Assembly: GCA_030706665.1 (NCBI GenBank)
Contig: JAUZOB010000218.1
Coordinates: 1 to 5,734 of the forward strand
Direction: 5' to 3'
Source of the DNA: Bacteroidota bacterium
GTDB taxonomy: Bacteria > Bacteroidota > Bacteroidia > Bacteroidales > Prolixibacteraceae
DNA length: 5,734 bases
Numbering within the stretch: the first letter of the stretch is position 1; every line of letters starts with the position of its first letter. Shown here one piece after another: positions 1 through 5,189 of the stretch. The notes beneath the pieces were generated by a model. That model did no database searches, was not told the DNA's origin, and saw only the letters and a program-made list of their open reading frames with translations. Position numbers and translations under genes: made by a program.

Positions 1-211
1 TAAGGAGACTGGAATGAGAGCTGTTATGCTCTACGTTATTCAGCGCATGGATGTTGTTGCATTTGGCCCTGCCGCTGCCATTGACCCTCTTTACGCTGAA
101 AAACTTCACAAAGCTTGTGCTGCGGGAGTCGAAGTAATACCTCTTCAGGTTGAAGTATCACCTTGTGAAATTAAAATTCATAAAATTTTGCCCTTTGTCG
201 ATTTCGGTTAG
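1..211 (+). CDS. sfsA: SfsA family protein (sugar fermentation stimulation protein A), C-terminal part only
   Basis: The reading frame is open from the left edge (codons start at base 2) to a TAG at 209-211, giving the last 69 residues of a protein that starts outside the window. The internal ATG at 14 is not a credible start because the frame runs on upstream and the visible part is only the family's C-terminal end; SfsA proteins are usually about 230-240 residues. Recognition rests on the pattern RAVMLYVIQR, then FGPAAAID, then a YAEKL...A...GVEV stretch, ending in K-ILPF, which matches the end of E. coli SfsA as I remember it. Known family: SfsA was first described through effects on maltose metabolism in E. 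coli and has a nuclease-like fold; its biochemical role is unclear. A weak hairpin (268-272 with 282-286) followed by a short T run about 60 bases after the stop may end the transcript. The family call is fairly sure; the role is not. Confidence 0.85.
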   Translation, partial: KETGMRAVMLYVIQRMDVVAFGPAAAIDPLYAEKLHKACAAGVEVIPLQVEVSPCEIKIHKILPFVDFG

Positions 212-728
212 ACGGCTTATATAGAAATATAAAATTAAGGACTCTGGGTTAAAGTCTTCAAATAATTAGGCCGTGGATCTTGGCTTTTTGAAACAAAAGA
301 GAGAAATTTATATGTCTTATTTTCAAGAAAGGCATAAAACCATCCCCAAAAAAACTGAAGCACATCAGCACTACGGTTTCTCTACCCTTAGTCTACCGTT
401 GGATTACCTCTTTGGGTAACGAAAGGGTAGTGCAACGGTAACTACTGGTAAAGCAAATTGGGTGAAGAATGCTTTTTAAGTTATATTCCTGAATTAATTG
501 AAGTGAAGATTTTTCGGTTCTAATAAATATCATTTTTCATTGAAAAGACACTTCTCTATCTCTATAACTCAATGAAAGTTTTATCTTTTTATCCAAATCT
601 GCAGTTCTTCAGACATTTGAAAATCAGAACCCCATCTCAATTGATTCATATTCTTACCAATCACATTATTCACCCGATCTCTCTTTTCTGAAGATTTAAA
701 GTTTTTGATCTATTCTCCAATAGAACGC
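212..728. other. Long AT-rich intergenic region between convergent sfsA and cutC
   Basis: About 517 bases with no gene that I can support. Contents seen: a weak hairpin with T run at 268-290 (possible sfsA terminator); a 35-codon ATG-to-TAA frame at 312-419 on the plus strand with no recognisable similarity; a strongly structured quasi-palindrome at about 382-444 (separate entry); an imperfect inverted repeat, GAAGTG at 500-505 with CACTTC at 549-554; a 42-codon open frame on the minus strand at 709-581 that begins directly after a stop codon; and a tight hairpin TCTATT/AATAGA at 709-724, five bases past the cutC stop but without a T run. The convergent arrangement means both transcripts must end here, yet no textbook terminator is visible. 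The length and the short frames could reflect a decayed gene or an inserted element. Confidence 0.6.
382..444. repeat. Quasi-palindromic element with crossing inverted repeats
   Basis: Two perfect 8-base inverted repeats interlock. CTACCCTT (382-389) is complementary to AAGGGTAG (423-430). TACCGTTG (394-401) is complementary to CAACGGTA (433-440). The second pair extends by TAGT (389-392) against ACTA (441-444) if C393 is bulged. A third short pair, TTACC (404-408) with GGTAA (415-419), lies inside. The order is A-B-C-C'-A'-B', so A/A' and B/B' cannot both form in a simple nested fold: they are either alternative hairpins or a pseudoknot. Overall the left half carries three TACC units and the right half, with a fourth at 447-450, carries GGTA units. 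No T run follows on either strand, so this is not an ordinary intrinsic terminator. Function unknown; candidates are a structured RNA, a recombination or transposition remnant, or an intergenic repeat. Confidence 0.5.
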
Positions 729-1355
729 TTATACCTTTTTCGGATCCATCACAATGCGGCGGCCATGATATTCCAATGAAGGGATCAATCGTTTCACTTC
801 TCCCAAATTCTCAGCCGTAACATTCCCTGCAACAACAATTTGAATTCTTCCGTTCGCTTTAATGATCAGTTCATTCAGAATATTCTGTCCCTGCAAGGCA
901 GTATCTTTTGTTCCTGAAGTCAGGATTCTGTCAACTCCGATTTGAATCAACCGTTCCATTTCTGCAACAGGATTGCTTACCAGGTCGAATGCTTTATGAA
1001 ATGTTACCTGCATCGGTTTTGCCAATTCCACCAGTTCCCTGGTCCTTTCAATGTCAATTGTATTGTCAGATTTCAAAATTCCGAAAACAACTCCGTCGGC
1101 ACCTAATAACTTGCAGACTTGGATGTCTTCCTTCATGATCGTAAATTCCAGATCGGAATACACAAAATTTCCTCCTCTGGGACGTATCATTGAGAAAAAG
1201 GGTATGCGAAGCTGCTGCTTGCAATATTTAATTGTTCCATAAGAGGGGGTGGTCCCGCCAACCTGAAGATTCTCACACAATTCTAAACGCGAAGCCCCTG
1301 CCTTTTCTGCTGCGATAGCCTCCCTGATATTTTCAACACATGCTTCTTTGATCAT
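729..1355 (-). CDS. cutC: CutC family TIM-barrel protein (named copper homeostasis protein)
   Basis: From the ATG at 1355-1353 this encodes 208 residues. Visible CutC landmarks (numbering from this Met): KEACVENIREAIAAEKAGA at the N-terminus, SRLELCENLQVGGTTPS (22-38), the IRPRGGNFVYSD signature (57-68), VTFHKAFD (117-124), ILTSGTKDTALQG (144-156) and a final EYHGRRIV. An in-frame ATG at 1433 would add 26 residues (234 aa), but that extension has no family character and a good promoter lies inside it (1405-1434), so I prefer 1355. The protein ends about 40 residues before the E. coli homologue, right after the HGRR motif, and I see no frameshift. Known family: CutC was named from E. coli copper sensitivity, an effect later linked to the small RNA MicL made from the cutC region; some homologues bind Cu(I). 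The enzymatic role is unsettled. It is divergent from the glycosylasparaginase gene, which suggests, as inference only, a link to sugar or glycoprotein catabolism. Confidence 0.9.
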   Translation of the reverse strand: MIKEACVENIREAIAAEKAGASRLELCENLQVGGTTPSYGTIKYCKQQLRIPFFSMIRPRGGNFVYSDLEFTIMKEDIQVCKLLGADGVVFGILKSDNTIDIERTRELVELAKPMQVTFHKAFDLVSNPVAEMERLIQIGVDRILTSGTKDTALQGQNILNELIIKANGRIQIVVAGNVTAENLGEVKRLIPSLEYHGRRIVMDPKKV

Positions 1356-1404
1356 ACTTGAATGATTTGGTATGTTTATTAGTTTTTTCGCATTATTTTC
1401 GTGC

Positions 1405-1434
1405 CAAAAATAAGTAGCTTTTTTAAAACTCAAA
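1405..1434 (-). promoter_or_regulatory. Bacteroidota-type promoter for cutC
   Basis: On the minus strand, TTTG (1434-1431) is followed after 18 bases by TATTTTTG (1412-1405), an exact match to the TAnnTTTG -7 box of Bacteroidota primary-sigma promoters. The spacing lies within the 17-23 range reported for this group. Transcription would start near 1399, giving a leader of roughly 44 bases before the ATG at 1355. The position argues against the longer cutC start at 1433. A weaker box on the plus strand, TAGCTTTT at 1415-1422, overlaps it and could serve the divergent glycosylasparaginase gene, but I see no matching -33 TTG for it. Confidence 0.65.
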
Positions 1435-1456
1435 ACACAAAATAAACCAACAAACC

Positions 1457-2434
1457 ATGTTAGACAGAAGAAAGTTTATTCAGGGAGCAGCATTAGCTAC
1501 AGCTGGTATTGCATTAACGAAGCATGTTGATGCAGAAGCCCCCAAATTAAAGCATTTACAAGGGAAGCCGATTGTGATCTCAACTTGGAATCACGGGATG
1601 CCGGCAAATGAAGCAGCCTGGGAAGTGCTAAAAAAAGGTGGCCGTGCTCTTGATGCAGTCGAAGCCGGAGTGCGTGTGCCAGAAGCAGATCCGAATGTAA
1701 TGACCGTTGGATACGGCGGATTTCCTGATCGTGACGGATTCGTGACTCTCGACGCTTGCATTATGGACGAAAAAGGAAACGCCGGTTCGGTTGCCTTCCT
1801 GCAGGATATTATGCATCCTATTTCCGTTGCTCGTCTTGTGATGGAGAAAACGCCGCATGTGATGCTTGTGGGGGATGGCGCACGGCAATTCGCTCTTGCC
1901 AACGGATTCAAAAAAGAAAATCTCCTTACCGATAAAGCGCGTAAAGCTTGGGAAGATTGGAAAAAGGAATCCAAATATAAACCGGTTATAAACATTGAAA
2001 ATCACGATACGATTTCATTATTGGCCATTGACAGCAAAGGTGATATTTCAGGTGCTTGCACAACAAGTGGCGCTGCATTTAAAATGCACGGGCGAGTAGG
2101 GGATTCGCCTATCATCGGGGCCGGCCTCTTTTGTGACAATGAAGTAGGAGGTGCCGCCGCAACCGGACAGGGCGAATTGGTTATGAAAACTCTCGGAAGC
2201 TTTTTGGTTGTTGAATTAATGCGAAGCGGAATGTCTCCTCAAAAGGCTTGTGAAGAAGCAGTCATGCGGATTGTAAAGAAGATTCCGAATTATAAAGAAT
2301 CCCAGATCGGATATATTGCAATAAACAAAGCGGGCGAAACTGGAGCTTATTGCCTTCATCCCGGGTTTAACTATGCTCTTTACAAAGACGACAAAAATAC
2401 ATTGATTGATGCAAAATCATTCCTAAAAGACTGA
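1457..2434 (+). CDS. N4-(beta-N-acetylglucosaminyl)-L-asparaginase (glycosylasparaginase), Tat-exported
   Basis: This 325-residue Ntn-hydrolase would cleave the GlcNAc-Asn bond left after N-glycoprotein breakdown, giving aspartate and 1-amino-GlcNAc. The N-terminus is a Tat signal: RRKFIQ (4-9), a hydrophobic stretch to about residue 21, and a likely cleavage site after VDA (26), so the enzyme should act outside the cytoplasm. The autoprocessing site is HDT (183-185), with Thr185 (codon 2009-2011) as nucleophile and new N-terminus of the beta chain. Other active-site residues line up with the Flavobacterium enzyme at a constant offset of 33: Trp44, Thr203, Arg213 and Asp216 in HGRVGDSP, and Thr236-Gly237 in AAATGQG. 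Expected chains are alpha about 27-184 and beta 185-325. All key residues are present, so it should be active. The match is closer to glycosylasparaginase than to plain isoaspartyl peptidases. The leader is A-rich with no Shine-Dalgarno. It is divergent from cutC and followed by a strong terminator. Confidence 0.93.
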   Translation: MLDRRKFIQGAALATAGIALTKHVDAEAPKLKHLQGKPIVISTWNHGMPANEAAWEVLKKGGRALDAVEAGVRVPEADPNVMTVGYGGFPDRDGFVTLDACIMDEKGNAGSVAFLQDIMHPISVARLVMEKTPHVMLVGDGARQFALANGFKKENLLTDKARKAWEDWKKESKYKPVINIENHDTISLLAIDSKGDISGACTTSGAAFKMHGRVGDSPIIGAGLFCDNEVGGAAATGQGELVMKTLGSFLVVELMRSGMSPQKACEEAVMRIVKKIPNYKESQIGYIAINKAGETGAYCLHPGFNYALYKDDKNTLIDAKSFLKD

Positions 2435-2454
2435 TTTTGTTAAGCCTACTAGTC

Positions 2455-2491
2455 CTGGAATAGCATTACTTCTTGTGTTCTGCTATTCCAG
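2455..2491. other. Hairpin after glycosylasparaginase gene, no T run
   Basis: CTGGAATAGCA (2455-2465) pairs perfectly with TGCTATTCCAG (2481-2491), an 11-base-pair stem around a 15-base loop, 20 bases after the stop codon. Neither side is followed by a T run, so by itself it is unlikely to terminate. It lies just before the strong terminator at 2508-2550 and may protect the mRNA 3' end or be a repeat or binding site. Confidence 0.5.
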
Positions 2492-2500
2492 AATCAGACT

Positions 2501-2556
2501 AAAAATAAAAAATAGGGAGTGATGCTAAAAAAGTATTGCTCCCTATTTTTATTTTT
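2501..2556. terminator. Strong bidirectional-type intrinsic terminator
   Basis: The arms 2508-2526 and 2532-2550 form a 19-base-pair stem around a five-A loop (2527-2531). The lower 12 pairs are perfect, built on TAGGGAG/CTCCCTA flanked by A/T runs, and the upper seven include three G-T pairs. On the plus strand the stem runs into a T tract to 2556. On the minus strand the mirror sequence gives a T tract down to 2501. It ends the glycosylasparaginase transcript and insulates rhaB. Because the next gene also reads rightward, there is no obvious need for the minus-strand function. Confidence 0.85.
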
Positions 2557-2568
2557 AAATACAGTCGT

Positions 2569-2576
2569 TAATTTTG
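2569..2576 (+). promoter_or_regulatory. Candidate -7 box for rhaB
   Basis: TAATTTTG matches the TAnnTTTG consensus exactly and lies about 53 bases before the rhaB ATG, just past the terminator. No TTG is found at the expected -33 distance; that position is taken by the T tract of the terminator. It is therefore a half-match, perhaps needing an activator, which would fit a regulated sugar-use gene. No operator repeat is evident. Confidence 0.45.
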
Positions 2577-2629
2577 ATGCATAACAGAACAGGACAGTAC
2601 TATACTAACAAGCAATAATAGCAAAACTT

Positions 2630-4102
2630 ATGAGTATGCATCATTTTCTCGCATTTGATCTGGGAGCCTCCAGCGGAAGAGCAATTCTTGGAACCCTGAA
2701 AGATCAGCAATCGTTGGAATTGTTGGAGATACATCGTTTCAACAATCAAATGTTACGCATACACGGACACGATTACTGGAATGTGTTCAGCCTCTTTGAC
2801 GAACTTAAGAAATCATTGAAAATCTGTATCCGGGAACATGGAATTCAGCCGGAATCTATTGCAATAGATACATGGGGCGTCGATTTCGGCTTGCTTGACC
2901 GAAGTGGGAACATTATCGGGATTCCTTTTGCTTATCGTGATTGTCGGACGAACAATGCGATGGAAGATTTTTTTAAGCTGATGCCTAAAGAAAAGCTGTA
3001 TGGCCTTACCGGAATTCAGTTTATGCAGTTCAATTCGCTCTTTCAGATTTCTTCCATGGTCCATGATAAATCGCCACAACTTGAAATTGCCGACAATCTT
3101 CTTTTTACGCCTGATTTACTAAGTTATCTTTTCTGTGGAGTTAAAAAGACAGAGTTTTCTATTGCCAGCACCTCCCAGCTTTTACGTCCGGGAACGAATC
3201 AATGGGAGGAGAAGTTGTTTGATGTACTGGGACTTCCGACAAGTTTAATGAATGAAGTAGTCTGGCCCGGAACTATTTTGGGAAACCTGACCGAAGAGAT
3301 TTGTGAAGAAACAGGAAGTAAACCGATCCCGGTAGTTGCTGTCGCTTCTCATGATACTGCCTCTGCCATTGCGGCTGTTCCTGCAGAAGGAAAGAATTGG
3401 GCTTATTTGAGCTCCGGCACATGGTCGTTGATGGGAATCGAAAGTGAGAAACCTCATATCTCACCCCAAAGTTATGAGCTAGCCTTTACTAATGAAGGAG
3501 GTGTTGACGGGACGATCCGTTTCCTGAAAAACATTACCGGCTTGTGGCTTTTACAGGAATGTCGTAAAGTATGGGCCTTGGAAAAAGAATATTCATTTCC
3601 TGAATTGGTAGAATTAAGCCAAACGGCACCCGCATTTAAATCGTTGATCGATCCGGACGATGCTTTATTCATGAATCCGGAGAATATGCCTGAGGCAATT
3701 GCCGAATATTGCAGAAGGAGCAACCAACCGGTTCCTATGACAATTGCCGAAACTGTAAGGTGTATTTTTGAAAGTCTGGCGTTGAAATATAAGTTGACAC
3801 TCAAGCAGATTGAAGCAGTTACAAATGAGAAGATTGAGAAGCTGCACATTATCGGAGGAGGGGCAAATAATAAATTCTTAAACCAGCTGACTGCGAATGC
3901 CCTTGGCATTCCTGTAATAGCAGGTCCCGGAGAAGCGACAGCCATTGGAAACCTTTTGATGCAGGCGCGGGCTTTAGGATGTGTTGATTCTTTGTCGGAA
4001 ATCCGTTCTATTGTTCGAAATTCGGTAGAACTGCTTGAATTTATCCCGCAGAATTCATCTGAATGGGATGAGCCGTTTTGCAGGAGAAACGGCTATATTT
4101 AA
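2630..4102 (+). CDS. rhaB: L-rhamnulokinase (FGGY carbohydrate kinase family)
   Basis: The 490-residue product, close to the 489 of E. coli RhaB, phosphorylates L-rhamnulose to L-rhamnulose 1-phosphate with ATP in the cytoplasm. It has the two-lobed FGGY layout. DLGASSGR (10-17) is the first phosphate motif. DTWGVDFGLLD (80-90) is typical of rhamnulokinases. SHDTASA (240-246) holds the likely catalytic base Asp242, equivalent to Asp237 of E. coli. LSSGTWSL (260-267) is the second phosphate motif, and IIGGGANNKFLNQLTAN (407-423) the adenosine motif, followed by GEATAIGN (434-441). All expected residues are intact. The ATG at 2630 is used here; a second ATG two codons later (2636) would serve equally well. 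No rhamnose isomerase, rhamnulose-1-phosphate aldolase, permease or RhaR-type regulator gene lies next to it in the window. Upstream is a strong terminator and downstream about 400 non-coding bases, so it appears to be transcribed alone. The function call is confident. Confidence 0.95.
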   Translation: MSMHHFLAFDLGASSGRAILGTLKDQQSLELLEIHRFNNQMLRIHGHDYWNVFSLFDELKKSLKICIREHGIQPESIAIDTWGVDFGLLDRSGNIIGIPFAYRDCRTNNAMEDFFKLMPKEKLYGLTGIQFMQFNSLFQISSMVHDKSPQLEIADNLLFTPDLLSYLFCGVKKTEFSIASTSQLLRPGTNQWEEKLFDVLGLPTSLMNEVVWPGTILGNLTEEICEETGSKPIPVVAVASHDTASAIAAVPAEGKNWAYLSSGTWSLMGIESEKPHISPQSYELAFTNEGGVDGTIRFLKNITGLWLLQECRKVWALEKEYSFPELVELSQTAPAFKSLIDPDDALFMNPENMPEAIAEYCRRSNQPVPMTIAETVRCIFESLALKYKLTLKQIEAVTNEKIEKLHIIGGGANNKFLNQLTANALGIPVIAGPGEATAIGNLLMQARALGCVDSLSEIRSIVRNSVELLEFIPQNSSEWDEPFCRRNGYI

Positions 4103-4164
4103 TATATACACGGCAAATCAGAGAGGAAATTACATCGACATTGCCTGAATGAATATCCGGTCAA

Positions 4165-4236
4165 AAATGGGTGAAAAGGGGGAGATCGTAAGAAAATAAA
4201 TACCATCGTTCTTGCGATCATCCATTTTCTCCATTT
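4165..4236. other. Long imperfect hairpin downstream of rhaB
   Basis: The core is GATCGTAAGAA (4184-4194) with TTCTTGCGATC (4209-4219): 11 pairs with one G-T, around a 14-base loop. The stem continues outward imperfectly. GG near 4178-4182 can meet CC at 4222-4223, GAAAA (4173-4177) can meet TTTTC (4225-4229), and AAATGG (4165-4170) can meet CCATTT (4231-4236), with bulges between. No run of T follows outside the stem, so it is a weak terminator candidate. It may instead stabilise the rhaB mRNA 3' end or be a degenerate repeat. Confidence 0.45.
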
Positions 4237-4440
4237 AATTAGACATGACAAGAGCGTAAAAGGAACAATTCTTATTTGATCGTCTATTTTTCTGACATGT
4301 CTGGCACATAAAATATCTTGCCACTTTACTTATTATCGTAATGTGAAAAATCAGCAGTGAATTGAGTCAAATACTGATATTGCCTATAAGAAAATCACAT
4401 CAATGTTTCTAAGTTTAATTAAATCAAAATAATTATAACT

Positions 4441-4470
4441 TTTGTGAACATTGAATCTCCAGTATTTTTA
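4441..4470 (+). promoter_or_regulatory. Bacteroidota-type promoter for the rhomboid-like gene
   Basis: TTTG (4441-4444) is followed after 18 bases by TATTTTTA (4463-4470), seven of eight matches to TAnnTTTG. Transcription would begin near 4477, about 25 bases before the ATG at 4502. The spacing and the box are almost the same as in the cutC promoter. A TTG at 4451 that could extend the downstream frame lies inside this promoter and is therefore not a likely start. Confidence 0.6.
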
Positions 4471-4501
4471 CTTTAGCAGCAAAAAATCAGAGCATAAATT
4501 C

Positions 4502-5077
4502 ATGAAAGAATTTTTAATTGAAAAGAAGCCCCGTTTATCTATTGTAATTGCAATAGTCTTCTTCGTGGTCAATATTCTTACTCAAACAATTCCGATGTTG
4601 AGTAACTTTCTCGTTTTATATCCTCACAACCTGTATGAACCACAGTCCTGGTATCGTTTTTTAACCTACCCGCTTTATGTAGGAGGGCTGTTAAACTGGA
4701 TTCATTTTTCGCTGGTCATTATTCTGACGGGTTATATTATTGAAAACAGGACCAATGAAAAATTAATTTATACTATACTTATTTTATCTACAGTGATTGG
4801 GGGGCTAGTCTGTGCAATTTTCAATCAGAATCAACCGATCGATGTCTCTATCGGTTCTCCGACCATAATTGCCTGGGGGTTCTGGAGTGCAGCAGTAGTA
4901 GCTGGAATAAAACTATGGCATTCTCTAGCTAAATTTGAACGGTGGATTCTAATCCTGTGTTTTGTTTATACGTTGAATATCACAATCGGAAATCTTGGAT
5001 CTTTTTTAAGTCAAATTAGTGTTATTCTGATAATTGCATTGTATTGTCTAATCCGTAGAAAATTCTCACAAAAATGA
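4502..5077 (+). CDS. Rhomboid-like six-TM membrane protein, probable pseudoprotease
   Basis: From the ATG at 4502 this gives 191 residues; an in-frame TTG at 4451 would add 17 but sits in the promoter. Hydrophobic segments are at about 12-33, 63-80, 88-107, 116-138, 147-163 and 166-184 (numbered from this Met), which fits the six-TM rhomboid core. Between TM1 and TM2 is W-YRFLTYPLYVGGLLNWIHF (50-69), closely resembling the rhomboid WRxxTyxFlHGGxxHllFN segment, and TM2 ends in GYIIE. The active-site residues, however, are not there. The TM4 GxSG motif is replaced by GSPT (118-121, bases 4853-4864). The TM6 His of the AHLGG motif appears as Asn164 in GNLGS (bases 4991-4993). The TM2 oxyanion His and Asn align with Asn66 and Phe69. 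This suggests a membrane-embedded pseudoprotease of iRhom/derlin-like logic, or an unrelated six-TM family. The gene looks more AT-rich than rhaB and is transcribed alone. Rhomboid fold: moderate confidence; cellular role unknown. Confidence 0.6.
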   Translation: MKEFLIEKKPRLSIVIAIVFFVVNILTQTIPMLSNFLVLYPHNLYEPQSWYRFLTYPLYVGGLLNWIHFSLVIILTGYIIENRTNEKLIYTILILSTVIGGLVCAIFNQNQPIDVSIGSPTIIAWGFWSAAVVAGIKLWHSLAKFERWILILCFVYTLNITIGNLGSFLSQISVILIIALYCLIRRKFSQK

Positions 5078-5133
5078 TGTTTGCCTGGTTTAACCAAGTA
5101 TAACATTTCATCATAGGAGCTCACAATCAGCTC

Positions 5134-5189
5134 AAGGGAGCATTTACCGTTTAAACTCATACAACGGCAGATGCTCCCTTTACTTTTTC
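5134..5189 (+). terminator. Intrinsic terminator after the rhomboid-like gene
   Basis: AAGGGAGCAT (5134-5143) pairs perfectly with ATGCTCCCTT (5171-5180). Above a three-by-three internal loop, CCGTT (5147-5151) pairs with AACGG (5163-5167). A T-rich tail, TACTTTTT, follows at 5181-5188. It lies 56 bases past the stop codon. A small hairpin GAGCT/AGCTC (5117-5133) abuts it, and GGAGC at 5116-5120 could compete for the GCTCC at 5174-5178 region, but I see no ligand-sensing structure. The core resembles the GGGAG/CTCCC stem of the terminator at 2508-2550. Confidence 0.75.

Larger units (their letters stand above)
4103..4501. other. AT-rich intergenic region after rhaB
   Basis: About 400 bases with no gene that I can support; only very short frames are present, such as 16 codons from the ATG at 4150. 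It holds a long imperfect hairpin at 4165-4236 (separate entry), a short inverted repeat AGACATG (4241-4247) with CATGTCT (4296-4302), and, near its right end, the promoter of the rhomboid-like gene (4441-4470). No strong terminator with a T run follows rhaB. I see no trace of a second rhamnose gene. Confidence 0.6.

Noticed and set aside
268..290. Intrinsic terminator for sfsA
   Set aside because: The stem is only five pairs with one G-T and the T run is five bases; too weak for a separate feature, so it is only mentioned under the intergenic region.
382..451. Integron attC site or CRISPR-like repeat at the quasi-palindrome
   Set aside because: No attC core pattern, no integrase nearby and no regularly spaced direct repeats; only inverted TACC/GGTA units.
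581..709. 42-codon minus-strand open frame with a protein-like composition (ends in LQIWIKR)
   Set aside because: It begins right after a stop, its first ATG is halfway through, and no family is recognisable. Such lengths occur by chance in AT-rich spacer. A gene remnant is possible but not supported.
1591..2005. Overlapping minus-strand frames of 125-134 codons inside the glycosylasparaginase gene
   Set aside because: They are antisense shadows of a gene with intact catalytic motifs; no promoter or family similarity.
3472..3945. 157-codon minus-strand frame inside rhaB
   Set aside because: It is antisense to conserved kinase motifs and its translation has no recognisable family; a shadow frame.
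4451..4501. TTG-initiated 17-residue extension of the rhomboid-like protein
   Set aside because: It lies within the predicted -33/-7 promoter region and before the predicted transcription start; the ATG at 4502 gives a normal short N-terminus before TM1.
5086..5096. Palindrome TGGTTTAACCA just after the rhomboid-like gene
   Set aside because: Only five pairs about a single base, AT-rich, with no partner site or context to support an operator.
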